Of a DNA stretch of 64,000 bases, positions 42,646 to 52,476 are shown in pieces. Positions within the stretch are counted from its first letter, which is position 1; every line of letters starts with the position of its first letter. The DNA is from JAYFQE01 sp034927345. Its GTDB lineage: Bacteria > Bacillota > Clostridia > Saccharofermentanales > UBA5734. The DNA lies in contig JAYFQE010000015.1 in NCBI GenBank assembly GCA_034927345.1, positions 62,001 to 126,000 of the forward strand, in the 5' to 3' direction. The translations under genes and the position numbers were made by a program. The notes under the pieces were generated by a model. It did not search any database. It was not told the origin of the DNA and saw nothing but the letters and a program-made list of their open reading frames with translations.

Positions 42646-43920
42646 TTATGCCGAAATGCCCCAAATCAACCAGAGAACAACATAGGCGGCGGTTATGGCC
42701 GCCAGGGTATAAGGTACGCTGATCTTCATATATTCGCCGTTTTTCACTTCATAACCTTGTTTGCGCAGAATGCCGATGGCCATGATATTGGCGGAGGCGC
42801 CGATCGGCGTCAGATTGCCGCCCAGCGTCGCGCCCGACAGTAAGCCGAAATAGAGAATATAAGGCTCGACGCCCATAAAGGAAGCGATGCTGGCGACAAC
42901 CGGCAGCATGGTCGCGACATAAGGGATGTTGTCGATGAAAGCGGAAAGCAGCACGGAAGCCCACAAAATGATGGTATACATCAGAAAGACCGAATTGCCG
43001 CCGATTTTAACAAATAATTCCGCGATCGCGTCGATGACGCCGGCTTCCTTGATCGCGCCGATGACGACAAAGAGAGAAGCCAAAAGCAGAATGGTGAAAT
43101 AATCCATTTCCATGAAGGACCGTTTCAGAATATCCCATTTCTTTTGCCGGATGATCTCGTAGATGATGCCGATGATCATGAGACTCATGCAGATGATGCC
43201 GTTCGTCACGTCCGGCTTGTTCGGGATGAAGGAGGCGACGATGAGCAGGACAATTGTTCCGATGAGCAGAACGGAAGGAAAGTAATCCTCAACTTCGGTG
43301 ATCTTGTCGACGTCAACCTTTTCCTTGAAATGGCGGAAAACGAAAAGCAAGGTCGCTGTTGCCGCCAGGAGTCCCAGCTGCACGATCCAGAACATGCCCG
43401 GCTTGCCCTGCATCCAGAAAAAGTCCAGAAAATCCATTTTGGCGCGGCTGCCGAGCATGATGGAAGTCGTATCGCCGACCAGGGTGGCGGCGCCTTCCAG
43501 ATTCGAGGCGACAGCGATGGCGATAACGCTCGGGACCGGCGATATTTTAAGCTTCTTGGCAATCGTTACGGCTACCGGAGCGACCATTAAAACGGTAGCG
43601 ACATTGTCGACAAATGCTGAGATGATTCCGGCAAAAACTGATAAAGCAATAATGGTCCACTTGATATTAGGCACTTTTTTGATGATCAAATCAGCAAGAC
43701 GCGACGGCATTCGGGATTCGATAAAAATATTGACGACACCCATCGTGCCGGCGATCATGAAGATAACATTCCAATCGACAGCCGGCAGAACCTTGTTTAT
43801 GGGCATGACGCCGATGATGACAAAAAGAGCTGCCGCGGCAAGGGCGACATACGCCCGGTACTTGGGTAAAGCAATCATTAAGGCATAAGTGATTAAAAAG
43901 ATTATCAGTGCTGGAATCAT
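42646..43920 (-). CDS. NhaD/ArsB-type ion transporter (SLC13-like)
   Basis: A 424-residue protein with about 11 membrane segments. AFVDNVATVLMVAPVAVTIAKKL and ASNLEGAATLVGDTTSIMLGS in the first half and AFIDNIPYVATMLPVVASI and SGATLGGNLTPIGASANIMAIG in the second are the paired re-entrant motifs of the ion transporter superfamily. It probably exchanges sodium for protons or carries an anion. It is followed closely on the same strand by the cytidylate kinase-like gene, so they may be co-transcribed. Confidence 0.85.
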   Translation of the reverse strand: MIPALIIFLITYALMIALPKYRAYVALAAAALFVIIGVMPINKVLPAVDWNVIFMIAGTMGVVNIFIESRMPSRLADLIIKKVPNIKWTIIALSVFAGIISAFVDNVATVLMVAPVAVTIAKKLKISPVPSVIAIAVASNLEGAATLVGDTTSIMLGSRAKMDFLDFFWMQGKPGMFWIVQLGLLAATATLLFVFRHFKEKVDVDKITEVEDYFPSVLLIGTIVLLIVASFIPNKPDVTNGIICMSLMIIGIIYEIIRQKKWDILKRSFMEMDYFTILLLASLFVVIGAIKEAGVIDAIAELFVKIGGNSVFLMYTIILWASVLLSAFIDNIPYVATMLPVVASIASFMGVEPYILYFGLLSGATLGGNLTPIGASANIMAIGILRKQGYEVKNGEYMKISVPYTLAAITAAYVVLWLIWGISA

Positions 43921-44054
43921 TTTGATAAACCCCCGCTGTTGACAGCCACACGCATCCTGACATCATGGCCAACCTCATTTTTTTATCATTATAGCATATC
44001 AAGCGGGTTATTTGGATCAGATCATCCATGCGGATCCGGCTGGCCGGCTGCCGG

Positions 44055-44483
44055 TTATTTAACCGATTGCCGGCGGATCAAAGCGATCAAGAAAATGAAT
44101 AGCCCGGCGGCCAGCAGCGTCCATCCGCAGACATTGAAAACCGGCAGATAGGAAGATGATGTACCGGCGATCTCCATGACGCCGTTTAATAAACTGCTGA
44201 CCGTCAAGGCGGCCAGCCCGGAATGATATAGATTGACGGCCGGCCGGTAAGCCCTGATCCGGCAGGCTTCCGGAACAAGCAGCCCGAGGATCAGGAAGGG
44301 CAGCATGCCGCCGGCCAGAGGGTAAAGATACATCAGGGACATGGATGCTGAAGAGACGCCGTGACCGAACAGGGCATAAATTTTATCGAAAATAATACAA
44401 AAAGCGGAAACCGCCAGATAAACGATGGCTGTTTTACAGACTTGACGATTCTGTTTGAATCGATTAATAGCCAATGGAAACAA
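44055..44483 (-). CDS. Small four-pass membrane protein of unknown function
   Basis: A 142-residue protein with four hydrophobic segments (TAIVYLAVSAFCIIFDKIYALF, the LYPLAGGMLPFLILGLLVP region, a LTVSSLLNGVMEIAG helix, and CGWTLLAAGLFIFLIALI) and a basic C-terminus. No family is recognised. The start codon is TTG, and the gene overlaps the NAGPA-domain gene by 20 bases, which suggests translational coupling and related function. Confidence 0.65.
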   Translation of the reverse strand: MFPLAINRFKQNRQVCKTAIVYLAVSAFCIIFDKIYALFGHGVSSASMSLMYLYPLAGGMLPFLILGLLVPEACRIRAYRPAVNLYHSGLAALTVSSLLNGVMEIAGTSSSYLPVFNVCGWTLLAAGLFIFLIALIRRQSVK

Positions 44484-45459
44484 TGTCGCTCACACTCCTC
44501 TCGGACGAAGACCGGCCGTCGGTTGGATTGTTGATGACCCGGCCGTTGAACCACATAGTCGAAGAACCGCCGCCGTCGAGATTATAGGCCACGGTACAGC
44601 CTCGCTCCTGAAATACCTGCGCCAGCTCGAGCAGCGACAAACCGGCGCTTTCGCTGGTCCGGCCGTCAGACACAATAAAAATATAATGCAGGGCAGAGAC
44701 CTGGCCGATGGCTGTGCGGGGGTTGCTGGACATCGACTGGCCGACTTCGCTGTTGGTGGTGACGGTTATCTCGCCGTTATTGATCAGGGCCGGCCCGAAG
44801 GAAAAGATCTGCCAGGCGCCGGCATCAGCCAGACTGGCGGCGCTTGTCTCACTTTCGCTGATGATGGAGAAATTCCCCTGGCTGTCAATGAGCAGCGCTT
44901 CGTCGCTGCCGGATTTACGGGCTGTATCGCGATATAGGATGCCGTTGCGGAGGACGAAGCCGTAATCGCGGAACCCATAATAATCGCCGTTTATGGCGAA
45001 CAGAGCGTTATTGTCTTCGGCCATGGCGGATGTCGTTTCCTTGATGTTGCGGCCGTAGGTGTTTTGGGCAAAGGCAGTTTTCAGATATTCAAGGCTGGCA
45101 AGCTGAATATCCGCGATATAAATCGTGGTATTGTTTTTATAGACCGTGTCGATGGTGATCTGGATCTGATCATCCTGGTACGAGGTGCTGGTAATAACCG
45201 GCGAGCTCGTTGCGCCGCCTGTTTGCCCGGAAGCGGACGCGGCCGGTTCGGAGGCGGAAACGGCGCCGGCGGACGCGGCTGTTGTCGCGCCTCCTGCGGC
45301 GGTCGCGGCCGATGTGCCGTTACTTGCGGAAAGGGCGCTGACCGGAATGCCTGCCCGCGGTATGACAAAGGTGTCCAGTAAAACATAAGCCGTGAAACAC
45401 GTCAGGACAAGCGCATAAAGGATTGCCCAACGAAATGGTTTTTGAAAGAAATTTTTCAT
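44464..45459 (-). CDS. Phosphodiester glycosidase (NAGPA) domain protein, membrane-anchored
   Basis: A 331-residue protein. A single N-terminal membrane anchor (about residues 9-30) and a Ser/Ala/Gly/Thr-rich low-complexity linker precede the NAGPA domain, seen as FAINGDYYGFRDYGFVLRNG, GPALINNGEI, RTAIGQ and NLDGGGSSTMWFNGRVINNPTDG. Bacterial members are exported and act on phosphodiester-linked sugars of the envelope. Start at 45459 (MKNFFQKPF) is chosen because the signal anchor begins there. It overlaps the small membrane protein gene downstream. Confidence 0.85.
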   Translation of the reverse strand: MKNFFQKPFRWAILYALVLTCFTAYVLLDTFVIPRAGIPVSALSASNGTSAATAAGGATTAASAGAVSASEPAASASGQTGGATSSPVITSTSYQDDQIQITIDTVYKNNTTIYIADIQLASLEYLKTAFAQNTYGRNIKETTSAMAEDNNALFAINGDYYGFRDYGFVLRNGILYRDTARKSGSDEALLIDSQGNFSIISESETSAASLADAGAWQIFSFGPALINNGEITVTTNSEVGQSMSSNPRTAIGQVSALHYIFIVSDGRTSESAGLSLLELAQVFQERGCTVAYNLDGGGSSTMWFNGRVINNPTDGRSSSERSVSDIVSIGY

Positions 45460-45581
45460 GTGGCTATCAACCTTTCTCTTCTTTTCAAAACCATTGTAGG
45501 GTGTCCATGTGATGTTCGCGTGACGATCCATGAACTGTTTCAGGATTTTTCAAGCTGCCGGCCGCCTCGCCGGCGTTTGCT

Positions 45582-46136
45582 TTAGCAAAGGAACAGCCCG
45601 GCGAAGCCGGCTCCGAGCATGACCCAGACCGGATCGGTTTTTTTGACCCGCAGAATGATCAGGCTGACGGCCGCGAGGGCGACAGATACAAAATCGATCG
45701 ACGAAGGATCCGCCGATGCGGGACGGCCGTTCCAAAAAGCCAGAACCAGCAGCGAAAGACCGGCGGAAGCAATCAAAGCGACGACAGTCGGCCGCAGGCC
45801 GCTTAAGGTATTTTGCATCCAGGTCAGATTCCGATACCGGTAATAAAGAACCGCTAAAAACAAAACAATGATGAAAGACGGGAGCACGCAGCCAAAGGTT
45901 GCCGCCAGAGCGCCGCCCCAGCCTGCTATGCGCAGCCCGACAAACGTCGCCGAGTTGATGGCGATCGGGCCCGGCGTCATCTGCGAGACCGTCATGACAT
46001 CGGCGAATTCAGACAAGCTCAGCCAGCGGTGCAGTTCGACGATCTGATGCTGAATGAGCGGCATGGCCGCATAGCCGCCGCCAATGCTGAAGAGACCGAT
46101 TTGGATGAAACTCCAGAACAGCGCGAGTAAAATCAT
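45582..46136 (-). CDS. Chromate transporter, half-size subunit
   Basis: A 184-residue CHR-domain protein: IGLFSIGGGYAAMPLIQHQIV and MTVSQMTPGPIAINSATFVGLRIAG, then four or so further membrane segments. Half-size ChrA proteins occur as pairs, as here, and export chromate or a related oxyanion. The start overlaps the previous gene by four bases. Confidence 0.88.
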   Translation of the reverse strand: MILLALFWSFIQIGLFSIGGGYAAMPLIQHQIVELHRWLSLSEFADVMTVSQMTPGPIAINSATFVGLRIAGWGGALAATFGCVLPSFIIVLFLAVLYYRYRNLTWMQNTLSGLRPTVVALIASAGLSLLVLAFWNGRPASADPSSIDFVSVALAAVSLIILRVKKTDPVWVMLGAGFAGLFLC

Positions 46137-46720
46137 CGGGACACCCCGGCCGCCCGTCGGCGGCTGCGGACCAACGCGGCGGCGGTGCCTAAAAGGCCGC
46201 CGGCCAGGATGATCAGCACGACGGGAAAATGGAAAAACCAGGAAGCGAAAAAAGCTGCGGCCATCACGGCTATGGAGACGACCTCTTTCTGACGGACGAT
46301 GTCTCTGCCCATGACGAAAACCGCATCGGCAATGACGGCAACGACGCCGGCTTGCATACCCTTTAAAAATTTACCGACCAGGACATTGTCGCGAAACTGC
46401 GTATAAAACATCGATATAAAAGACAAGACCAAGAAGGGCGGCAACACGGTTCCCAAAACGGCGACCAAAGAACCCGGCAGGCCGGCCAGCCGGTAACCGA
46501 CCAGTATGGAGGCGTTGACCGCGATGGCGCCAGGCGAGGACTGGGCTATGGCAGTCAGGTCCAGCATCTCCTGTTCGTCAATCCAATGGCGTTCGGCCAC
46601 AAATTTCTTTCGCATCAGCGGAATGATGACATAGCCGCCGCCGAAGGTAAAAGCGCTTAGCTTGAACATGGCGGTAAACAGCTGGCGGTAAAAAGGCAGA
46701 TCTTTCTTCATCATGATCAT
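46133..46720 (-). CDS. Chromate transporter, half-size subunit
   Basis: A 195-residue CHR-domain protein: FTFGGGYVIIPLMRKKFV and TAIAQSSPGAIAVNASILVGYRLAGLPG. It is the partner of the next gene and overlaps it by four bases. GGAGG precedes the ATG at 46720. A LysR regulator is encoded divergently 102 bases away and is the likely controller of the pair. Confidence 0.88.
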   Translation of the reverse strand: MIMMKKDLPFYRQLFTAMFKLSAFTFGGGYVIIPLMRKKFVAERHWIDEQEMLDLTAIAQSSPGAIAVNASILVGYRLAGLPGSLVAVLGTVLPPFLVLSFISMFYTQFRDNVLVGKFLKGMQAGVVAVIADAVFVMGRDIVRQKEVVSIAVMAAAFFASWFFHFPVVLIILAGGLLGTAAALVRSRRRAAGVSR

Positions 46721-46754
46721 GTCGGCCTCCGATTTCCCGACTCCATTCTAGACC

Positions 46755-46783
46755 TTGACAAACAATAATGAAAATAATATGTT
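46755..46783 (+). promoter_or_regulatory. Promoter of the lysR gene
   Basis: TTGACA at 46755-46760 and TATGTT at 46778-46783 with a 17-base spacer. Between it and the ATG lies an AT-rich TAATCATAATCAT stretch (46786-46798) that may hold the LysR binding site. Confidence 0.65.
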
Positions 46784-46822
46784 TTAATCATAATCATAAG
46801 TAAAATGATATGAGGATCCGGC

Positions 46823-47743
46823 ATGACGCGAAGACACCTGCGGATTTTTGTCGAAGTCTGCAAAACCCTGAATACGACCTCGGCGGCCGCCCGCCTGCAT
46901 ATGTCGCAGCCGGCGGTCAGCCTGGCGATCAAAGAGCTGGAGCAATATTATGGCGTTCACCTGTTTGACCGGATTTCACAGCGGCTTTCCCTGACCGGCA
47001 CCGGCGAAACGCTCTTGAATTATGCCTCGCACATTCTGGCCTTGTTTGACGATATGGAGCAGAATATCCGGAATGCAGACGCTCTGGGCCGCTTGCGCGT
47101 CGGTTCCAGCATCACCATCGGCGCTTTGCTGATGCCGGATTATGTCAAAGCCTTTTCAGCGGTCTGGCCTCAGGTTCAGCTTAAGGTTTTTATCGACAGC
47201 TCCGATGTCATTATTCAGAAAGTTCTGGGCAACGATCTGGATCTGGCTTTGATTGAAGGCGTATCCCAGTCGCCATACCTGGCGGTCGACAGCTTCATGT
47301 CGGATGAACTGGCTGTGATCTGTTCGCCGCGGCATAAACTAAGCGCCACCGGCAAAATTACGCTGGATGAGCTGCGTCAGGAAAAAGTCATGCTGCGGGA
47401 ACCGGGCAGCGGCACCCGGGATTTATTCGACCATGTCATGGCATCGCTGGGCGTCAGCATCGAACCGGCCTGGGAAAGCACCAGCACGACAGCGTTAATC
47501 AACGCGGCGGCCAATAATCTGGGCATCGCTGTGATCCCTTTGCGTTTTGCGCAAACCGTCCCTTCGAAAGGGAAAATCGCCTTGTTGAAATTGGTAAACA
47601 TCAGTTTGCATCGAGTATTCAATATCATACATCACAAAAACAAATTTCTGACGCCTTCGGCTCAATCGTTTATCGATATTTGTAAAAAAATGGCAGACGA
47701 AAAAGCGCCGCTGCCGGCTGCCGTTGAAAACGAAGGCTTCTGA
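46823..47743 (+). CDS. LysR-family transcriptional regulator
   Basis: A 306-residue regulator: helix-turn-helix at about residues 1-60 (LNTTSAAARLHMSQPAVSLAIKELEQYYGVHLFDR), then a periplasmic-binding-type effector domain (RVGSSITIGALLMPDYV, REPGSGTRDLFDHVMASLG). It resembles CysB/YwfK-like anion-responsive members. It is divergent from the chromate transporter pair and likely controls it, perhaps in response to sulfate or another oxyanion. Confidence 0.88.
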   Translation: MTRRHLRIFVEVCKTLNTTSAAARLHMSQPAVSLAIKELEQYYGVHLFDRISQRLSLTGTGETLLNYASHILALFDDMEQNIRNADALGRLRVGSSITIGALLMPDYVKAFSAVWPQVQLKVFIDSSDVIIQKVLGNDLDLALIEGVSQSPYLAVDSFMSDELAVICSPRHKLSATGKITLDELRQEKVMLREPGSGTRDLFDHVMASLGVSIEPAWESTSTTALINAAANNLGIAVIPLRFAQTVPSKGKIALLKLVNISLHRVFNIIHHKNKFLTPSAQSFIDICKKMADEKAPLPAAVENEGF

Positions 47744-47762
47744 CAAGGGAATCCCGGCGCTT

Positions 47763-48242
47763 TCAGGTTTCCAGCCGCGCCAGCATTTTGCGAAGCCGCG
47801 GGCGATTGTAGCGCTGGATGATGATAAAGGGCATATGCCCAAAATAGCTTAAAATAAGAATCACACAAAACAACAGCGGCGGATTCCAGATGGCAAACAG
47901 GAGGGTCTCGATAATTGAACGAACATGATGCGATTCGCCGCGGCAAGTCTCGATCATGAATTGCCGCAGATATTCCGGCGAAGCGTTTTTCAGGCTTTTC
48001 TTGGAAAAGTTATTCAGACTGTTGACAGCCGGCAGCTTGTCTTTCCATCGCCGGATGTTGAAATATTTCTGGTAAACGGCCCCGTCCTGTTCCCATCGCC
48101 AGGATTTGTAGTATGGGCTGTCCGGATTGATCCAGCGTCGCGGTAAAAGCATATCGGTCCCGATACGAAGCGTCTGGACTGCGGCATAGACCAGCACATC
48201 GATAAAAAACAGGCTCCAACTGAATTGTATTCCCAGCAGCAT
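47763..48242 (-). CDS. Second CrtO-like acyltransferase
   Basis: A 159-residue membrane protein related to the one at 20041-20544: YYKSWRWEQDGAVYQKYFNIRRWKDKLP, LRQFMIETCRGESHHV and the C-terminal IIIQRYNRPRLRKML. Hydrophobic segments lie at both ends. Start at 48242 (MLLGIQFSW) has GGGAG just upstream. A glycosyltransferase pair lies on the other side (48426-50619). Again no carotenoid genes are near, so a non-carotenoid glycolipid is the likely acceptor. Confidence 0.75.
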   Translation of the reverse strand: MLLGIQFSWSLFFIDVLVYAAVQTLRIGTDMLLPRRWINPDSPYYKSWRWEQDGAVYQKYFNIRRWKDKLPAVNSLNNFSKKSLKNASPEYLRQFMIETCRGESHHVRSIIETLLFAIWNPPLLFCVILILSYFGHMPFIIIQRYNRPRLRKMLARLET

Positions 48243-48425
48243 AACGCTCCCTCTCTTCAATGCCGGTCTTCATTATATGGGATTTGTCAACGGCAAACAA
48301 TGCCGAATCAACTGAAAAAAGCTTGAAAATCAGCCAAATCATGGGGAAAATAACATCATACTTGAATCCGCCGCCAGGAACCGGCATAATAGATGAAAAG
48401 AACTGATGCAAGGTGGCTGGCTTGA

Positions 48426-49382
48426 ATGGCAAATCCGCTGGTAAGCGTGGTTGTTCCGATTTATAAAGTTGAACAATATTTGGAACGTTGTCTGGATTCG
48501 ATCGTCGGGCAGCACTACCATCCGCTCGAAGTCATTTTGGTCAATGACGGCTCGCCGGACGGCTGCGGGGCGATCATTCGGCGTTATGAGGAGAAATGGC
48601 CTTTTATCCGGTCCATATGGCAAGAGAACCAAGGCCTTGGCGCCGCCCGGAACGCCGGTATCGCCGGCGCCAGGGGCAAGTATCTGGCACTGATCGATTC
48701 CGACGACTTTATCGAACCTGACTTTGTCAGCAGTCTGGTTGAGATCGCAGAAAACGAAAAAGCCGACGTTGCCGTATGCAATTTTTTTCTCGATTTTTCT
48801 AATGGCATTGAAATCCCCTTTCGTTTGATGACCCTGGAAACGAACATGTCCGGCGACGAAGCGGCGCAGGTTTCCTTAAAACTGTTAAAAATTCCGGTCT
48901 TCGCCTGGAATAAACTGTACCGGAGAGAGCTGTTTACTGAGACCGGCATTGCTTATCCTTCGATTTATTATGAGGATATTGCGACAACGTCAAGAGTTTT
49001 GATCAAAGCGAGACGAGTCGCGATCACCCATAAACCCTATTACCATTACTGCCTGCGCAAGTCGGGCATAACCGGCAATTTTGGCGTCAAGAATATCGTC
49101 GATTTTTTAAAAGCTGTCGATATCATTCGTCAATTTATCTGGAAAGAAAACCTCTGGGAAGCCTGGGACAAACCGTACCGCAATTTCCTGCGAACGGTCG
49201 AAGCCCAGCTGCTGCTCGAGATCACGTTGCAGAAAAATTCGATTCCGATCAAGGACCGCCATCACTATATCCGTTATGTCCATTGCCAGATCCGCGAACT
49301 TGGCCTGGCGCCAACCTTGTTTCATCTGGAACCCTTGTTAAAATCAACTGAATTGCAGGAGAATGATGAATTTAATGCTTGA
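48426..49382 (+). CDS. GT2-family glycosyltransferase
   Basis: A 318-residue soluble GT-A enzyme: SVVVPIYKVEQYLERCLDSI, LVNDGSPDGC, ENQGLGAARNAGI and the DxD as LIDSDDFIEPD. This is the layout of enzymes that build capsular or teichoic-type glycans. It overlaps the next glycosyltransferase gene by 20 bases, so the two are probably expressed and used together. AAGGTGG serves as ribosome site. Confidence 0.88.
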   Translation: MANPLVSVVVPIYKVEQYLERCLDSIVGQHYHPLEVILVNDGSPDGCGAIIRRYEEKWPFIRSIWQENQGLGAARNAGIAGARGKYLALIDSDDFIEPDFVSSLVEIAENEKADVAVCNFFLDFSNGIEIPFRLMTLETNMSGDEAAQVSLKLLKIPVFAWNKLYRRELFTETGIAYPSIYYEDIATTSRVLIKARRVAITHKPYYHYCLRKSGITGNFGVKNIVDFLKAVDIIRQFIWKENLWEAWDKPYRNFLRTVEAQLLLEITLQKNSIPIKDRHHYIRYVHCQIRELGLAPTLFHLEPLLKSTELQENDEFNA

Positions 49383-50619
49383 AATACTCCATTGGTTCTG
49401 TGTTGTTGTCATGGCCGTGAGCGGCGTTTATGGCCTTTATCAAGCCTATATATCGCTTCATATGTTCGGTTCGTTTAAGCCGCCGCGTCCGGCTGCGGAC
49501 AAGACGAACCGGTTTGCCGTTTTGATTTGCGCTAAAAATGAGGAAAGCGTCATCGGCCAGCTGTTGGACAGCCTGCATAAGCAGAATTATCCGCCGGAGG
49601 CTTTTGATATTTTTGTTACGGCTGATAATTGTACAGACCGGACCGCCGCCGTCGCCAAAGCCGGCGGCGCCATCGTCTATGAACGCTTCGATCCGGCTCA
49701 TAAGGGCAAGGGTTATGCCCTGAACTGGTTTTTCGAACAATTCCTCGGCCAATATGCCGACCGCTATGAAGCCTGTATCATTTTTGACGCGGATAATGTC
49801 GTCGATAAAGAATTTTTGGCGGCCATGAATCGGCAGCTGAATGCCGGTCATCCTGTCGCCACCGGTTTCCGCATGGGCAAGAATCCGTCCAGTTCCTGGA
49901 TCTCCGGCTGCAGCAGCCTGTTTTGGCTTATGCAGACCCGCTGTTTCTACATCCCGCGGGCCAGGCTCAATCTGCCTTGCTGTTCCGTCGGCGGCACCGG
50001 ATTCATGTTTGCCTTGTCGGTGCTGGGAGGCCGCGGCTGGCATACTTATTCCGTCTGCGAGGATATTGAATTTACGCTCAACAGTATCGCCGACGGCCAT
50101 TTTATCGCTTTTGCGCCTGATGCTGTTTTTTATGATGAACAGCCCCTGACCTTTCTGCAATCGCTTAAACAGCGTTACCGCTGGTCTCTGGGCAGTTTCC
50201 AGATCCTGACGATCAGCACGCCGCGCCTGTTCCGGGCCTTCCGTTCCGGAAAACCGCGGATCTTCGACGCCCTGCTTTACAGCCTGGGCGTAGCCATTAC
50301 CGGGGTGACCAGTTTATGCTGGTTTATACTGATCTTTGTCGACGCCGCTATCGCCCATAGCTGGACCAGCCTTCCGGGAACCTTCGCCGTCGCGATGGCG
50401 GGCGGGTACCTATCCGTGGCGCTTTTTGCCTGGCTGGTTTTGATTCTGGAGAAAAAAAGCTGGACCGGCGCCTGGAAATCGGTGCTGACCTTTCCCATTT
50501 TTCTGGTTTCCTGGGCAGCGATCAATATTTTCATCTTTTTTTACCGCAACGCGGTCTGGCACGATATTCCCCATACCGAGAGCCTCGGCATTGAGGAGAT
50601 GGAAAAAAAGTCGCTGTAA
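49363..50619 (+). CDS. Membrane GT2 glycosyltransferase (BcsA/hyaluronan synthase-like)
   Basis: A 418-residue protein with an N-terminal membrane segment, a GT2 domain (FAVLICAKNEESVIGQLLDSL, DNCTDRT, the DxD in IIFDADNVVD, GGTGFMF, SVCEDIEF and QRYRW) and three C-terminal membrane segments. The QxxRW motif marks processive-type enzymes. It may synthesise and export a glycan or glycosylate a lipid. GCAGGAGA precedes the ATG. A 20-bp terminator follows. Confidence 0.88.
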   Translation: MMNLMLEILHWFCVVVMAVSGVYGLYQAYISLHMFGSFKPPRPAADKTNRFAVLICAKNEESVIGQLLDSLHKQNYPPEAFDIFVTADNCTDRTAAVAKAGGAIVYERFDPAHKGKGYALNWFFEQFLGQYADRYEACIIFDADNVVDKEFLAAMNRQLNAGHPVATGFRMGKNPSSSWISGCSSLFWLMQTRCFYIPRARLNLPCCSVGGTGFMFALSVLGGRGWHTYSVCEDIEFTLNSIADGHFIAFAPDAVFYDEQPLTFLQSLKQRYRWSLGSFQILTISTPRLFRAFRSGKPRIFDALLYSLGVAITGVTSLCWFILIFVDAAIAHSWTSLPGTFAVAMAGGYLSVALFAWLVLILEKKSWTGAWKSVLTFPIFLVSWAAINIFIFFYRNAVWHDIPHTESLGIEEMEKKSL

Positions 50620-50679
50620 TTTTTTGGCAGTCGATATCCTTTTAAACGATGCTCGTTGTCTTTATGGTTATTGTAGGCT

Positions 50680-50723
50680 AAAACACCTCATTCCCAAAGA
50701 CTTCTTTGGGAATGAGGTGTTTT
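50680..50723. terminator. Perfect 20-bp bidirectional terminator
   Basis: The arms 50680-50699 (beginning AAAACACCTCATTCCC) and 50704-50723 (ending GAGGTGTTTT) are exact reverse complements with an ACTT loop. The A-rich and T-rich flanks make it work on both strands, between the glycosyltransferase gene and the convergent sugar-uptake cluster. Confidence 0.9.
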
Positions 50724-50755
50724 CTTACCGTATTCAGTTTGCCCTATGAGGTTGG

Positions 50756-52405
50756 TTAATTGTTGTATGCCTTGTATTTCGCATAGGCCGTATTATAAGC
50801 TTCCAGAACATTGTCGATGCCCATGCCTTTAACGGCGGTTACAAAAGCGTCGAATTCATCGAGCGAACGGTCGCCCATGATAAAATCGTTGGATTGTTCC
50901 TGAACATAGGTCTGGATATCGGTGATGATGCCGCTGATGTCGCTGAGGACGGCTTCATCCAGAGGAACATTCGGGAAGGCCGGGTAAAGGACGCCGCTTT
51001 CTACATAAGTCGTCCAGGCATTTTTGATGGCTGCGTCGGTAGCGGCCTGAGATTCGCATGCCAGTGTGGCGACGAAGGGCAGGCCGATCTGCATGCCTTC
51101 TTCACCGCGTACGGTCGCGGGATCCTTGCCATCTGAATTCTTCAGGACATAATCGGTGAATTGCGGCTTACCGCTGCTGTCCAGCGTATAGTCTTTGTCT
51201 TCGACACCGTAATTCATCAGGATACTGCCTTCTTCAGAGAAGAGATAGTCCAGATACTTGATGGTTTCAACTTTATGCTCGTTGGTTGAGCTGATAACGG
51301 TTCTCGGCGCAACCATCGCCTGCGGGCGTTCTTTATAACGGTCGCCGTTGGGGCCTTTGACCGGCAGCATGGAAACATACTTGTATGACGGATTGAGATT
51401 AGCCACGGTTGTGTTGCCATAGCCTAAACCGCTCATCGGCCAGGCATAGATCAAGCCGGCTTGATTCTTGGCGATCTTGGCGCGGAAAGCCTCCGAATTG
51501 TTGGCATTGACATAATCTTTGTCGATAAGTCCTTCAGCGTATAATTTGTTGCAGTAAGCAAGTCCTTCTTTGTAGGCTGCTTCCAACGGACCGTATTTAA
51601 TCGTACCGTCTTTAGCATCGACATAGAGATCTTCGTGCGAACCGAAAGCGTTCATCAGGATGGTCAGGTCTTTAAGTCCGCTATCCGGCACGAAAGGAAT
51701 GGTATCGCCGGAACCGTCGGCATTCTGATCCTTGAAGGCTTTCAGAACCGTGTAAAGGTCATCGGTGGTTTCGGGAGCTTTAAGATTCAGTTTGTCCAGC
51801 CAATCCTGGCGAATGGCGAAGATTTCACCGGTGTTGACCTGTGTCACATTGGGCAGACTGTAAAGCTTGCCGTCGGAAGAGGTCAATTCGGCTTTCAGAT
51901 TTGGAATTTCATAAGGCGGATTGGTGAGGAAGTTTTTGATATTCGGCGCGTTTTGCTCGATCAAATCATCCAAAGGGGTTAAGAGACCCTGAGATGCGAA
52001 GCGGTCGAAATTTTTCTTTTCATCGCCGAAGCCGGAATAACTGATCAGATCCGGCAGCTTATCGGATGTCGACATAATGAGGTTTAGTTTTGTAAGATTA
52101 TCCTCGGCTGGCAAAAGCTGCCATTCCAAATGGATGTTCGTCCGTTTTTCCAATTCCTGAAATACCGGCATGTCGTTGCTATAAGCGATGTCACCCCAGT
52201 TGTAGCACAGGAACTGCAATGTCAGAGGCTCCGCGGTGATCGTGCCGTTTGTCGCTGCGGCGGCTGTTGTGCCTGCTGTGCCTGATGTACCCGCGGCGGT
52301 TGAACTCCCGGCTGTCGAACCGGTCGTCGGACTGCCCGCACAGGCTGCCAGACTTAAGCAAAGCGCAAAAATCAGTACCAGAACCCCTACCTTTTTCATG
52401 TTCAT
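50756..52405 (-). CDS. Extracellular solute-binding lipoprotein, sugar ABC transporter
   Basis: A 549-residue binding protein. The signal peptide ends in the lipobox LAAC (Cys22), followed by a Thr/Ala/Gly-rich linker. The body is a family 1 large binding protein of the LipO/LplA kind (FLCYNWGDIAYSNDMPVFQELEKRTNIHLEW, MSTSDKLPDLISYSG, TPLDDLIEQNAPNIKNFL). It captures oligosaccharides for the two permeases encoded upstream on the same strand. The operon lacks an ATPase, so a shared MsmK-type ATPase is expected elsewhere. Confidence 0.9.
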   Translation of the reverse strand: MNMKKVGVLVLIFALCLSLAACAGSPTTGSTAGSSTAAGTSGTAGTTAAAATNGTITAEPLTLQFLCYNWGDIAYSNDMPVFQELEKRTNIHLEWQLLPAEDNLTKLNLIMSTSDKLPDLISYSGFGDEKKNFDRFASQGLLTPLDDLIEQNAPNIKNFLTNPPYEIPNLKAELTSSDGKLYSLPNVTQVNTGEIFAIRQDWLDKLNLKAPETTDDLYTVLKAFKDQNADGSGDTIPFVPDSGLKDLTILMNAFGSHEDLYVDAKDGTIKYGPLEAAYKEGLAYCNKLYAEGLIDKDYVNANNSEAFRAKIAKNQAGLIYAWPMSGLGYGNTTVANLNPSYKYVSMLPVKGPNGDRYKERPQAMVAPRTVISSTNEHKVETIKYLDYLFSEEGSILMNYGVEDKDYTLDSSGKPQFTDYVLKNSDGKDPATVRGEEGMQIGLPFVATLACESQAATDAAIKNAWTTYVESGVLYPAFPNVPLDEAVLSDISGIITDIQTYVQEQSNDFIMGDRSLDEFDAFVTAVKGMGIDNVLEAYNTAYAKYKAYNN

Positions 52406-52476
52406 CTTTTTGCCTCCTTTGAATCATGACTTCTTGGTAAATCGAGGTCTATATATTCTGTCGTCCGATCCGTTCA